From: Streptomyces sp. NBC_00344
GTDB lineage: Bacteria; Actinomycetota; Actinomycetes; Streptomycetales; Streptomycetaceae
Direction of reading: 5' to 3'
DNA: 64,000 nt
Assembly: GCF_036088315.1 (NCBI RefSeq)
Contig: NZ_CP107996.1
Coordinates: 4,119,001 to 4,183,000 of the forward strand
Shown here piece by piece: positions 52,565 to 60,875 of this stretch. The position numbers and the translations under genes are program-made. The stretch's first letter is position 1. Every line of letters begins with the position of its first letter. The notes beneath the pieces are model-generated. The model ran no database searches. It was not told where the DNA came from and saw only the letters and a program-made list of their open reading frames with translations.

Positions 52565-53743
52565 ATGAAGACCGGCACCACCGCACTCACCCACATCAGC
52601 ACCTTGGTCACCAACGACCCCTCCCTCGGCGACGGTTCCCCTCTCGGTCTGATCCAGGACGCGGCGCTCGTCATCGACGGCGACCGCATCGCCTGGGTCG
52701 GTGAGACCAGCAAAGCACCCGCCGCTGACAACGCGGTCGACGCGGGCGGACGGGCGGTGATTCCCGGCTTCGTCGACTCCCACTCGCATCTGGTCTTCGC
52801 GGGCGACCGCACGGCGGAGTTCAACGCCCGGATGTCCGGCCGCAGTTATTCGGCGGGCGGCATCCGCACCACGGTCGCCGCGACCAGGGCGGCGACCGAC
52901 GACGAGCTCTCGGCGAACGTCGCGAGATATCTGCGGGAGGCCCTCCGCCAGGGCACCACCACGCTGGAGACCAAGTCCGGTTACGGGCTGACCGTCGCCG
53001 ACGAGACCAGGGCGCTGCGCATCGCGGCCTCGCACACCGATGAGGTCACCTATCTGGGCGCCCACATCGTGCCGCCCGAGCACGCGGACGACCCGGCCGC
53101 CTATGTGGCGCTGGTGACCGGTGAGATGCTCGAATCCTGTGCCCCGCACGCCCGGTGGATCGATGTGTTCTGCGAGAAGGGAGCCTTCGACGGCGACCAG
53201 GCCCGCGCGATCCTCACCGCCGGCCTGGCCCGCGGACTGCACCCCCGGATCCACGCCAACCAGCTGGGGCACGGTCCGGGTGTCCAGCTCGCGGTGGAGC
53301 TGGACGCGGCATCGGCCGACCACTGCACCCATCTGACCGACGCGGACGTAGCGGCTCTGGCGAGCGGCAGCACGGTGGCCACACTGCTCCCCGGCGCCGA
53401 GTTCTCCACCCGGGCCGAGTGGCCGGACGCCCGCCGTCTGCTCGACGCGGGAGCCACCGTCGCCCTCTCCACCGACTGCAACCCCGGCTCGTCCTTCACC
53501 TCCTCCATGCCGTTCTGCATCGCCCTCGCGGTACGGGACATGGGCATGACCCCCGACGAGGCGGTCTGGGCGGCCACCGCGGGCGGCGCGGCCGCTCTGC
53601 GGCGCACCGACATCGGCCGCCTCGCCCCGGGAGCCCTCGCCGACCTCGCGCTCCTGGACGCCCCGTCGCCCGTGCATCTCGCCTACCGGCCGGGTGTTCC
53701 GCTGGTCTCGGCGGTCTGGCGGCGCGGCGAACGCAAGCTCTGA
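52565..53743 (+). CDS. hutI: Imidazolonepropionase
   Basis: A 392-residue metal-dependent amidohydrolase that opens the ring of imidazolone propionate to formimino-glutamate. The HxH motif is [12 protein letters not shown] (about 72-83). KSGYGLT binds substrate, HANQLGHG has the metal histidine and LSTDCNPGS the catalytic Asp. The [12 protein letters not shown] segment is characteristic of HutI. AGGAG lies 10 bases before ATG 52565. Fourth and last gene of the hut operon, followed by a hairpin. Confidence 0.95.
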   Translation: MKTGTTALTHISTLVTNDPSLGDGSPLGLIQDAALVIDGDRIAWVGETSKAPAADNAVDAGGRAVIPGFVDSHSHLVFAGDRTAEFNARMSGRSYSAGGIRTTVAATRAATDDELSANVARYLREALRQGTTTLETKSGYGLTVADETRALRIAASHTDEVTYLGAHIVPPEHADDPAAYVALVTGEMLESCAPHARWIDVFCEKGAFDGDQARAILTAGLARGLHPRIHANQLGHGPGVQLAVELDAASADHCTHLTDADVAALASGSTVATLLPGAEFSTRAEWPDARRLLDAGATVALSTDCNPGSSFTSSMPFCIALAVRDMGMTPDEAVWAATAGGAAALRRTDIGRLAPGALADLALLDAPSPVHLAYRPGVPLVSAVWRRGERKL

Positions 53744-53753
53744 CCCGCGTGCG

Positions 53754-53779
53754 TGCCGGGGCGGCCGGCCGCCCCGGCA
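53754..53779 (+). terminator. Hairpin after the hut operon
   Basis: A perfect 26-base palindrome (53754-53779, starting TGCCGGGGCGG) can fold to a stem of about 11 bp with a small loop, 10 bases after the hutI stop. There is no T tail. Confidence 0.55.
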
Positions 53780-53977
53780 TCCCGCAGGACCGGGTGCCGG
53801 AGATCACGGATGTCGGGCATTCACCACAACGACGCACCCGGTAGTCGAAGATCTGTCGCAGTTGTCACCCCTTTCGCAACTTGGTCACAAGATGGGTGAG
53901 ACTCCCTACCGTGCGGCCATAGCGCCCGGTACCGTCCCTTCCAGGATGTTTCAAGGGGGGCCGACCGGGGGGTCGAG

Positions 53978-55063
53978 TTGAGCGCTGTACACATCCGTGT
54001 GAAGAGGCCTGGCGAGCTGGACCAGGGGGAGATCGAGAGCTGGCGCGAGCTGCGGGCCATGTCCGGCGCACGGGCCAATCCGTTCATGGAGCCCGAATTC
54101 ACTCTTGCCGTCGGGCGGCAGCGGCCGGGAGCCCGGGTCGCCGTGGTGCACGATGCGGGGTGGACGGCCGGCTTCTTCCCCTACGAGAAGGGGCTGTTCG
54201 GGCATGGCAGAGCCATCGGCTTCGGAGTGTCGGACTGCCAGGGCGCGGTGCTCGGGCCAGGTCTGCGGCTGGAAGCCCGGGAACTGCTGCGGGCCTGCGG
54301 GCTCTCCGCGTGGGAGTACGACAATCTCGAGGCGGGGCAGGAGCTCTTCCGGCCGTCGGCCGCCGATGAGTACGCCTCGTATGTCATCGACGTGGCGCAG
54401 GGGTACGAGCAGTACCAGCAGCTCCTGCGGAAGCAGTCGCCCAAGTTCCTGAGGACCACGCTCGCCAAGGAACGGAGAATGGGCCGCCAGATCGGCCCGC
54501 TCCGCTTCGTCCTCGACGAGCGGGACCCGGCGGCACTGGAACGGCTGATGGCGTGGAAGTCCGCGCAGTACCGGAGGACCGGGCGCGGAGACCGGTTCGC
54601 CAAGGAGTGGATCAGCAGCCTCGTGCACTACCTCGCGCACCTCAGGGAGCCGGGTTGTTCGGGTCTGCTGTCCGTGCTGTACGCGGCGGACCGCCCGGTG
54701 GCCGCTCACTTCGGACTGCGGTCGCGCACCGTGCTCGCCTGCTGGTTCCCGGCCTACGAACCGGAGTTCGCGAGATTCTCACCGGGCCTGATCCTGCATC
54801 TGCGGATGGCCGAGGCGGCCGCGGAGGTGGGGATCGGCATGCTCGACCTGGGACGCGGGGCCGCCGAGTACAAGGAAGCCCTGAAAACCGGGGAGCAACG
54901 GGTCTTCGAGGGAGCGTCGTTACGGCCGGGGGCGGGGGCCGCACTGCACTGGGCCGGCCGCGAACCCTCCCGCAGAGCGCACGGCTTCGTACGCCGGAGG
55001 CCCGCCCTCGCGGCCTTCGCGCAGCGGAGTCTCGAGCGGGCGGGGCGACTCCGTGCCGAGTGA
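53978..55063 (+). CDS. BioF2-like acetyltransferase, TTA-containing
   Basis: A 361-residue protein of the Acetyltransf_6/BioF2-like (CelD) group, a GNAT-like fold found in exopolysaccharide clusters. The core includes KQSPKFLRTTLAKERRM (about 151-167) and MAWKSAQYRRTG, a pattern seen for peptidyl- or sugar-linked acyl transfer. LDLGRGAAEYKEALKTGE near 288-305 is the conserved C-terminal block. Codon 315 is TTA (54920-54922), so translation should depend on bldA. The start is TTG 53978 in a G-rich context, which makes it less certain. It begins a six-gene plus-strand operon and overlaps the glycosyltransferase gene. Confidence 0.82.
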   Translation: MSAVHIRVKRPGELDQGEIESWRELRAMSGARANPFMEPEFTLAVGRQRPGARVAVVHDAGWTAGFFPYEKGLFGHGRAIGFGVSDCQGAVLGPGLRLEARELLRACGLSAWEYDNLEAGQELFRPSAADEYASYVIDVAQGYEQYQQLLRKQSPKFLRTTLAKERRMGRQIGPLRFVLDERDPAALERLMAWKSAQYRRTGRGDRFAKEWISSLVHYLAHLREPGCSGLLSVLYAADRPVAAHFGLRSRTVLACWFPAYEPEFARFSPGLILHLRMAEAAAEVGIGMLDLGRGAAEYKEALKTGEQRVFEGASLRPGAGAALHWAGREPSRRAHGFVRRRPALAAFAQRSLERAGRLRAE

Positions 55064-56489
55064 CACCGCCGCCGGACGGATCGCCAGGAGGATCCGCGGG
55101 CGGACCGGCGGCCCGGCCGGCGAGGGGGCCGGCGGGCCTGCCCGTAGCCGCCGTACGCCGCAGGCCGTCCAGGCACCGCACACGGCACAGCGGCCGACCG
55201 GAGCGGTGGACCGGGCGGGGCCGGGCGGGATCGCCGTCGCCGAGCTGGATCTCGCCGGGCTCGGAGGGCGGGTGATCTCCCTGCGTCCCGCGCCGGGCGG
55301 ACCACCGGTGACCGACGGCCCCGTGTACGCGCTGATACGCGTCGGCGGTGTTCCCGCCGGTGTGGTTCTCGCCCTGGTGCCGGAGGGCGCCGAGGCCGCC
55401 CCGGTGCTCGCGGCCGCGGCGCGCGACCGGCTGCGGCACTGCGTCAGGGGCACTCCGGGGAAGCGGCAGGCGCCCACCGGAATGCCCAGGGCCAGCATCA
55501 TCGTCGCGTCCCGGGAGCGCCCCGCACGCCTGGCGGGCGCACTGGACTCGCTGCTTGCCCAGGACCACCCGGATTACGAGATCGTCGTCGTCGACAACGC
55601 ACCGGCCACCACGGCGACCCGCCGTCTGATCGAGGAGAACTACGCACCCAGGGGAGTGCGTTACGTCCAGGAGCCGGTCCCGGGACTCGCCTGTGCGCAC
55701 AACCGGGGCATCGCCGTGGCCGAGGGCTCGGTCCTCGCCTTCACCGACGACGACGTCATCGCCGACCCGCACTGGCTCACCGCCCTCGCGGCCCCGTTCA
55801 CCGCCGATCCGCGACTGGCCTGCGTCACCGGGCTGATACTGCCCGCCCGGCTGACCACCCCGGCGCAGATCCTGCTCGAGAGCCACGGCGGATTCACCAA
55901 GGGCTTCGCACCCCGGGGGTTCGACCCGCGGCGCCCGCCCGCCGGCGACCCACTCTTCCCGTTCACCGCAGGGATGTTCGGCTCCGGAGCCAATATGGCC
56001 TTCCGTGCGGGACCGCTGCGTGACATCGGCGGCTTCGACCCCGCCACCGGAGTCGGTACGCCGGCCAGGGGCGGCGACGACCTGTACGCCTTCACCCGGA
56101 TCGTGGCCGCAGGGCACCGGTTGCGCTACACACCCGACGCACTGGTCTGGCACCACCACCGGGAGACGTGGCAGGACCTGAGAAACCAGGCGTACGGATA
56201 CGGAGCGGGCCTCACCGCGTATCTCACCGCGACCGTGGTCCGCCGCCCCGCCCTGCTGCCGGCGCTGCTCGCCCGGCTGCCGCGCGGCCTCCTCCACGCT
56301 GTGTCGATCACCGCTCACCGGAGTGCGGCCGAGGGAGCAGGGGTGCCCGGCGAGCACGGAACCCAGGGCTATCCATGGCCGCGCAGTCTCTCCCGGCTCG
56401 AACGCCGGGGGATGCTGTACGGGCCGCTCGGCTACCTCAGGGCACGGCACGCGGTCCGCGGCAGACAGCTGCCCTGGGAGGAGCGATGA
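55053..56489 (+). CDS. Family 2 glycosyltransferase
   Basis: A 478-residue protein. After a low-complexity basic N-terminus (about 1-140) comes a GT-A fold domain: RASIIVASRERPARLAGALDSLLAQ, IVVVDNA and the metal-binding FTDDDVIADPHW (Asp-rich, about 231-242). A second motif GMFGSGANMAFR follows, then GGDDLYAFTRIVAAGHRL and the acceptor region. Such enzymes add sugars to lipid carriers or growing chains. A short membrane-associated C-terminal helix region lies near 385-410. GTG 55053 overlaps the previous gene by 11 bases. The stop overlaps the deacetylase start by four bases (ATGA). Confidence 0.88.
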   Translation: MPSDTAAGRIARRIRGRTGGPAGEGAGGPARSRRTPQAVQAPHTAQRPTGAVDRAGPGGIAVAELDLAGLGGRVISLRPAPGGPPVTDGPVYALIRVGGVPAGVVLALVPEGAEAAPVLAAAARDRLRHCVRGTPGKRQAPTGMPRASIIVASRERPARLAGALDSLLAQDHPDYEIVVVDNAPATTATRRLIEENYAPRGVRYVQEPVPGLACAHNRGIAVAEGSVLAFTDDDVIADPHWLTALAAPFTADPRLACVTGLILPARLTTPAQILLESHGGFTKGFAPRGFDPRRPPAGDPLFPFTAGMFGSGANMAFRAGPLRDIGGFDPATGVGTPARGGDDLYAFTRIVAAGHRLRYTPDALVWHHHRETWQDLRNQAYGYGAGLTAYLTATVVRRPALLPALLARLPRGLLHAVSITAHRSAAEGAGVPGEHGTQGYPWPRSLSRLERRGMLYGPLGYLRARHAVRGRQLPWEER

Positions 56490-57292
56490 GACCCCGGGAC
56501 AACGGCCGGATACCGGTCCTGCTCTACCACGCGGTGATGGACGACCCGCCGGACTGGATCGCGGAATTCACCGTCGCCCCGCAGGAGTTCGGGGCGCAGC
56601 TCGACGCCATCGCCGCGAGCGGCCGCACCCCGGTCAGCATCGGCACGCTGGCCGGCCACTTCGCCGGCCGGGCCGCGCTGCCGCACCGGCCGGTCGTGCT
56701 CACCTTCGACGACGGGTTCGCCGATCTGCCGGGGCCCACGGCCGAAGCTCTCGCCGTCCGGGATCTGCCCGCCACCGCCTACCTGACCACCGGCGCCATC
56801 ACCGCGGGCGGGCGCTGTCTGCTGCCCCCGGCACCGATGATGGCCCTGGCGCAGGCGCCGCTCCTCGAACAGTACGGCCTGGAGGTCGGCGCCCACACGG
56901 TCTCCCACCCCCAGCTGGACACCCTGCCGGCCCGGGCCCTGCGCGCTGAACTCACCGATTCCAAGAAGGCGCTGGAGGACGTCCTCGGTCACCGGGTGGA
57001 CCATCTCGCCTATCCGCACGGCTACAACAACGGGGCGGTCCGCAGAGCCGCCCGCAGTGCCGGTTACGCCAGTGCGGTCGCCGTACGCCATGCGCTGAGC
57101 TCGGCGGCCGACGACACCTACCGCGTCGCCCGGCTGATCGTGCGCCGGGGTCACACGGTCCGGGACGTCGAGGCCTGGATGGCGGGGCGGGGCGCCCGGG
57201 CGGCGCCGTACCGGGACTCCCTGCCCACGGTGGGCTGGCGCGTCTACCGGCGGGGCAGGGCCGCGCTGCGGGGGGATGTGTTCGCCGGATAG
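56486..57292 (+). CDS. Polysaccharide deacetylase
   Basis: A 268-residue NodB-homology (carbohydrate esterase 4) protein. The motifs VVLTFDDGFADLP (catalytic and metal Asp, about residues 70-82) and GAHTVSHPQLD (metal His pair, about 136-146) are present. LAYPHGYNNGAVRRAA is the later active-site block. No signal peptide is seen at this start; it may act in the cytoplasm or be exported by another route. ATG 56486 has GGAGGAG before it and overlaps the glycosyltransferase stop. It would remove N-acetyl groups from a hexosamine polymer or lipid-linked sugar. Confidence 0.88.
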   Translation: MRPRDNGRIPVLLYHAVMDDPPDWIAEFTVAPQEFGAQLDAIAASGRTPVSIGTLAGHFAGRAALPHRPVVLTFDDGFADLPGPTAEALAVRDLPATAYLTTGAITAGGRCLLPPAPMMALAQAPLLEQYGLEVGAHTVSHPQLDTLPARALRAELTDSKKALEDVLGHRVDHLAYPHGYNNGAVRRAARSAGYASAVAVRHALSSAADDTYRVARLIVRRGHTVRDVEAWMAGRGARAAPYRDSLPTVGWRVYRRGRAALRGDVFAG

Positions 57293-57348
57293 ACGCGCAC
57301 CGGGGTGGAGTTCAGCAGGACATCGGTCTCGTCGGGGGGAGTCGAACG

Positions 57349-59241
57349 GTGCAGCAACGCATGCCCACGCCGGTCACCGGGGACCCGGCACCGCCGGGCC
57401 GGGCCGGGCCGGCGGACGGGCCGCGGGACCGGCCCGGACCCGGATCCCGGATCGAGCGGCGGCTCCGGGCGGCAGCCGGCGCCGGGGTCCGACAGTGGCT
57501 CACCGCCGGGCTGTTACCGGCGGCGGCGATCCTGTGGACCCTCTCGCTGCCGCTGATCGACTTCCGCCACATGGGCGACTACGGCCTGCTGGACAGGTTC
57601 CCGCCGGTCTTCTACCTCTCGCTTGCGCTGCTCACCACCGGCTTTCTGGCCGGCCTGCGCCGCGCGGGCACCTGGTGGCCGGCCGCCTACTGTGCGGCGC
57701 TGCTGGTGGCGGTCAAGGCGCCGACCGCCGTGCTGTACGACTCGGTGCGGTACCCCTGGGCCTCCAAGCACGACGCCGTCATCGGCCACCTGCTCGGCAA
57801 CGGCCTCCACCCCCAGGCGCACCTTTCGGGCAACATGGCCGCGTACGACCAGTGGCCGGGCTTCTTCACCCTCAACGCCGCCCTGGTCAGGGCCTTCGGC
57901 GTGGACTCGGCGGCGGCCTTCCTCAACTGGGCGCCGATCGTCTTCGGCCTGCTGACCATGCCGGTGCTGGTCCTGATCTACCGCACGTTCACCGAGGACC
58001 GGCGGCTGGTGTGGACCGCGGTCTGGATCTTCCAGCTGGCCAACTGGGTGGGACAGGACTACTTCTCACCCCAGGGCATGTCGTACCTCCTCTACCTCGC
58101 CGTGATCGCCGTGGTGCTGCGCCACTTCGTACGCCCGGGATCGGCCGGCCGGCTGCGCTCGCGCGTTCATCTCGACCCGGCGGCCGCCGCTGTCCCGCCG
58201 CCCACCACCGCCCGCCAGCGGGCGGTGTGCGTGGCGGTCCTCGCCCCGCTCATCGCCGCTATCAACGTCTCGCACCAGCTGACCCCGGTGATGCTCTGTG
58301 CGTCCCTGGTCGCGCTCAATCTGACCCGCCGCTACCGCAACGCGGGGCTGCTGGTGGTCACCGGCGTCATCATGCTGATCTGGGACCTCACCATGGGCCG
58401 CCCGCTCTTCGTCGAGACGCTGGAGTCGCTGCGCCGGTCGGCCGGTGATCTGCTGGAGAACTCCAGGGCCGGATACGCGGGACAGCTCACCGGGCCCGGC
58501 CCGGTGCTTCAGGGGCATGCCAACGTGGCGATGGTCCTCGCGGTGGTGGTGCCGGCCGCGGTGGCCCTGCTGATCCGGCGGAAGCTGCTGCGGAGCGCGC
58601 TGCCGCTGCTGCTGGTCTCCGTGGCCCCGGTGCCGCTGTTCGCCGTCAACGACTACGGCGGCGAGATGCTCTTCCGGGTCTATCTCTTCGGGCTGCCGGG
58701 GGCGGCGTTCTTCGCCGCTGCCGCGCTCGTCCCGGCCGCCGGGGGGCGTACGCCGGGACCGGCCGGCCGGCGGATCGGCGCGGCGGCCCTGCCGGTCGTG
58801 GTGTTCGCACTGGTCGGCGGATTCCTGCTGTCGTACTACGGCAAGGAGAAGATGTACTACACGCCGCCCGCCGAGACCGCGATGGTCGTCCGGGCGATCG
58901 ACCGGGCCCCCGACGGGACACTGGTCCTCGCCGCGACCGGCTCCTTCCCGATGGCCCTGCACCGGTACGACGAACTGGAGCACTGGTTCTTCGTCGAACA
59001 GGAGGAGCCGGCGAACATCAGGATGCTCGAGGACCCGGCGGGCTACCTGGCGACGCAGATCCCCGACGGCGGCCGGGCGATCGTCGTCCTCACCAGGACC
59101 CAGGAGACCTTCACGGCCGGCGAGGGGCTGCTGCCGCCGGGTGGCTTCGTGACGCTGCGGACCAGACTGGAGCAGTCCCCCGAGTTCCGGGTCCTCGAGC
59201 GGAACCAGTACGGCGTGATCCTCCAATACCGTTCTCAGTAA
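57349..59241 (+). CDS. Large polytopic membrane protein with TTA codon
   Basis: A 630-residue membrane protein with about 11-12 predicted helices, a Pro/Gly-rich cytoplasmic start (about 1-45) and a C-terminal soluble domain (about 495-630). Shape and context resemble membrane glycosyltransferases or polymerases of exopolysaccharide systems, but I see no catalytic motif that proves it. Codon 56 (57514-57516, in TAGLLPA) is TTA, close to the start of the first helix, so translation should depend on bldA. GTG 57349 has GGGGGGAG eight bases upstream. It is fourth in the operon. Confidence 0.8.
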   Translation: MQQRMPTPVTGDPAPPGRAGPADGPRDRPGPGSRIERRLRAAAGAGVRQWLTAGLLPAAAILWTLSLPLIDFRHMGDYGLLDRFPPVFYLSLALLTTGFLAGLRRAGTWWPAAYCAALLVAVKAPTAVLYDSVRYPWASKHDAVIGHLLGNGLHPQAHLSGNMAAYDQWPGFFTLNAALVRAFGVDSAAAFLNWAPIVFGLLTMPVLVLIYRTFTEDRRLVWTAVWIFQLANWVGQDYFSPQGMSYLLYLAVIAVVLRHFVRPGSAGRLRSRVHLDPAAAAVPPPTTARQRAVCVAVLAPLIAAINVSHQLTPVMLCASLVALNLTRRYRNAGLLVVTGVIMLIWDLTMGRPLFVETLESLRRSAGDLLENSRAGYAGQLTGPGPVLQGHANVAMVLAVVVPAAVALLIRRKLLRSALPLLLVSVAPVPLFAVNDYGGEMLFRVYLFGLPGAAFFAAAALVPAAGGRTPGPAGRRIGAAALPVVVFALVGGFLLSYYGKEKMYYTPPAETAMVVRAIDRAPDGTLVLAATGSFPMALHRYDELEHWFFVEQEEPANIRMLEDPAGYLATQIPDGGRAIVVLTRTQETFTAGEGLLPPGGFVTLRTRLEQSPEFRVLERNQYGVILQYRSQ

Positions 59242-59252
59242 GGGGAGTTGTC

Positions 59253-59666
59253 ATGGTCTCCAGTTCGTCGCCGGTCCTTGGCGGGGCCGCGCTCAGGGGT
59301 GCGGTAGCGGTGTCGGGATGGCTGGCTCTGGCGGCCACAGCGCTGCCAGGAGGCGCTCCGCTTCGCTGGATTCCGGTCCTGCTCTTCGTCTCCCTCGGGC
59401 CCGGACTCGCCCTGCTCCTTCCCCAGCCCGCCCGGCTAAGACCGGCCGCCCGCCTCGAGGCGCTGGCGCTGGCCGCTCCGGTCAGCCTCTCGCTCGGGGC
59501 GCTGGTCTCCACCTCGCTCTTCCTGGTGGAGGGGTTCTCCGCGACCGCGTTCCTCGTCTCGCTCGCGGTGTTCACCACGGTGGCCGCCGCGCTGCCGGGA
59601 CTGCCGCTGCCCGCTGCCACCCGGGGCGCGGTGGAGCGTGCCCGCACACCAGTGACGCGCCGGTGA
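59253..59666 (+). CDS. Small membrane protein
   Basis: A 137-residue membrane protein of unknown function with about four hydrophobic segments (about 10-30, 38-57, 68-90 and 95-118). GGGGAG precedes ATG 59253 and the frame begins 11 bases after the previous stop. Its stop overlaps the GH26-like gene start by four bases (GTGA). The position suggests a subunit or helper of the polymer export apparatus; this is inference only. Confidence 0.75.
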   Translation: MVSSSSPVLGGAALRGAVAVSGWLALAATALPGGAPLRWIPVLLFVSLGPGLALLLPQPARLRPAARLEALALAAPVSLSLGALVSTSLFLVEGFSATAFLVSLAVFTTVAAALPGLPLPAATRGAVERARTPVTRR

Positions 59667-60781
59667 CCACAGGAAGGCCGGGACCGCCATGGCGCCCCCG
59701 GGCATGGCCGGCGCTGATCGCGCTGGCCGCGCTGCTCATCGGGATCGGCGTATGGATCGCCCGCACCGACGGTACGGGCGCCCGCTCAGGACTGCCCGGG
59801 AACGCCGCTTCGGGAGAACGCCCGCACGGCCCCTGCGCGCCGACCGCGGCACTGGTGCCCCCGTGCGGGGCCTGGTGGGGCGCCTACGTCCCGTACGCGA
59901 AGGACGGCTCGCTCACCCGGCCGGTGCACGCCTTCGAGAAGAGGATCGGCCGCAGGCTCGATCTGCTGTACACCTACCACGACATGTCCAGGGGCAGGCT
60001 GGACGGCCAGCTCCTCACCCCGCAGGAGCAGGAGCTCGGCAGGGACCGTCTGCTGATGCTCGCCTGGGAGTCCACGGTCTGGCGCGAACCGCACCACGCC
60101 CACTACACCGAGGACCAGCTCGGCTGGAGGAACATCGCGGACGGGACCTACGACGAGGACATCATCGATCCGGGCGCCGAGCGCATCAAGGCGTACGGAA
60201 AGCGGGTCTTCTTCTCCTTCGACCAGGAGGCCGACGCCCGGATCAGCGAGGGAGCGGGGACCCCCGCGCAGTACGTCGCCGCCTACCGCCACATCCATGA
60301 CCGCTTCGAGCGGCTCGGTGTGGACAACGTGGTGTGGGTGTGGACGGTCTCCGGCTATCTGGGCCAGGGCAACGACGCCGTCATCAAGTCCCTCTACCCG
60401 GGCGACGGTTACGTCGACTGGATCGGCATGGACCAGTACAACTACTACCTCTGCCACCGGACCACCGACTGGAACGGCTTCGCGCAGAGCCAGCGTCCCG
60501 CCTACGACTGGCTCCGCAGCCATGTATCCGGCGAGAAGCCCGTCATGATGGCCGAGTTCGCGACCGCCCCAGATCCCGGCGACCCGGCCCGCCAGCGCGA
60601 CTGGTACACCGGCATTCCGTCCGCCCTGCGGTCGATGCCCGGAGCGAAGGCACTGGTGCAGTGGGACCGCGCGGTCCCCGGGAAGGACTGTGATCTGACG
60701 GTCGACAGCGGTCCGGGTCTGGATGGTTACCGGCAGGCGGGCCGGGACAGCTACTTCGCCCAGCCGGTGCCGGGCCGCTAG
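59663..60781 (+). CDS. GH26-like glycoside hydrolase, membrane-anchored
   Basis: A 372-residue protein with one N-terminal membrane anchor (about 12-32) and an extracellular (beta/alpha)8 hydrolase domain. The domain opens with GAWWGAYVPY, followed by FSFDQEAD (putative acid/base Glu) near residue 190 and a later MMAEFATAP (putative nucleophile Glu), the pattern of GH26-type mannanases. WDRAVPGKDCDL is near the C-terminus. It could trim the polymer during export or cleave related glycans. GTG 59663 overlaps the previous stop. The stop codon lies in a hairpin. Family assignment is by eye. Confidence 0.75.
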   Translation: MTTGRPGPPWRPRAWPALIALAALLIGIGVWIARTDGTGARSGLPGNAASGERPHGPCAPTAALVPPCGAWWGAYVPYAKDGSLTRPVHAFEKRIGRRLDLLYTYHDMSRGRLDGQLLTPQEQELGRDRLLMLAWESTVWREPHHAHYTEDQLGWRNIADGTYDEDIIDPGAERIKAYGKRVFFSFDQEADARISEGAGTPAQYVAAYRHIHDRFERLGVDNVVWVWTVSGYLGQGNDAVIKSLYPGDGYVDWIGMDQYNYYLCHRTTDWNGFAQSQRPAYDWLRSHVSGEKPVMMAEFATAPDPGDPARQRDWYTGIPSALRSMPGAKALVQWDRAVPGKDCDLTVDSGPGLDGYRQAGRDSYFAQPVPGR

Positions 60782-60823
60782 CGGCCCGGCCTCCGTCTGC
60801 CGCCGGCAGGCCCTGCGGCAGAC
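60769..60823. terminator. Paired hairpins between the two convergent polysaccharide operons
   Basis: GCCGGGCCGC and GCGGCCCGGC flank a TA at 60769-60790, a 22-base palindrome that includes the hydrolase stop codon. A second hairpin, GTCTGCCGC/GCGGCAGAC with an 11-base loop (60795-60823), follows. They sit in the 94-base convergent gap and should end both transcripts. Confidence 0.65.
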
Positions 60824-60875
60824 CCCGCGGAGCCCCGGGCCGCGCCGCGCCCCGGCCCGCGACACCCTCCCCCCG

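Noticed and set aside
57276..58448. Alternative 390-codon frame over the large membrane protein
   Set aside because: Its codon bias is wrong and the product is Gly/Arg-rich, whereas the chosen frame gives clear membrane helices.
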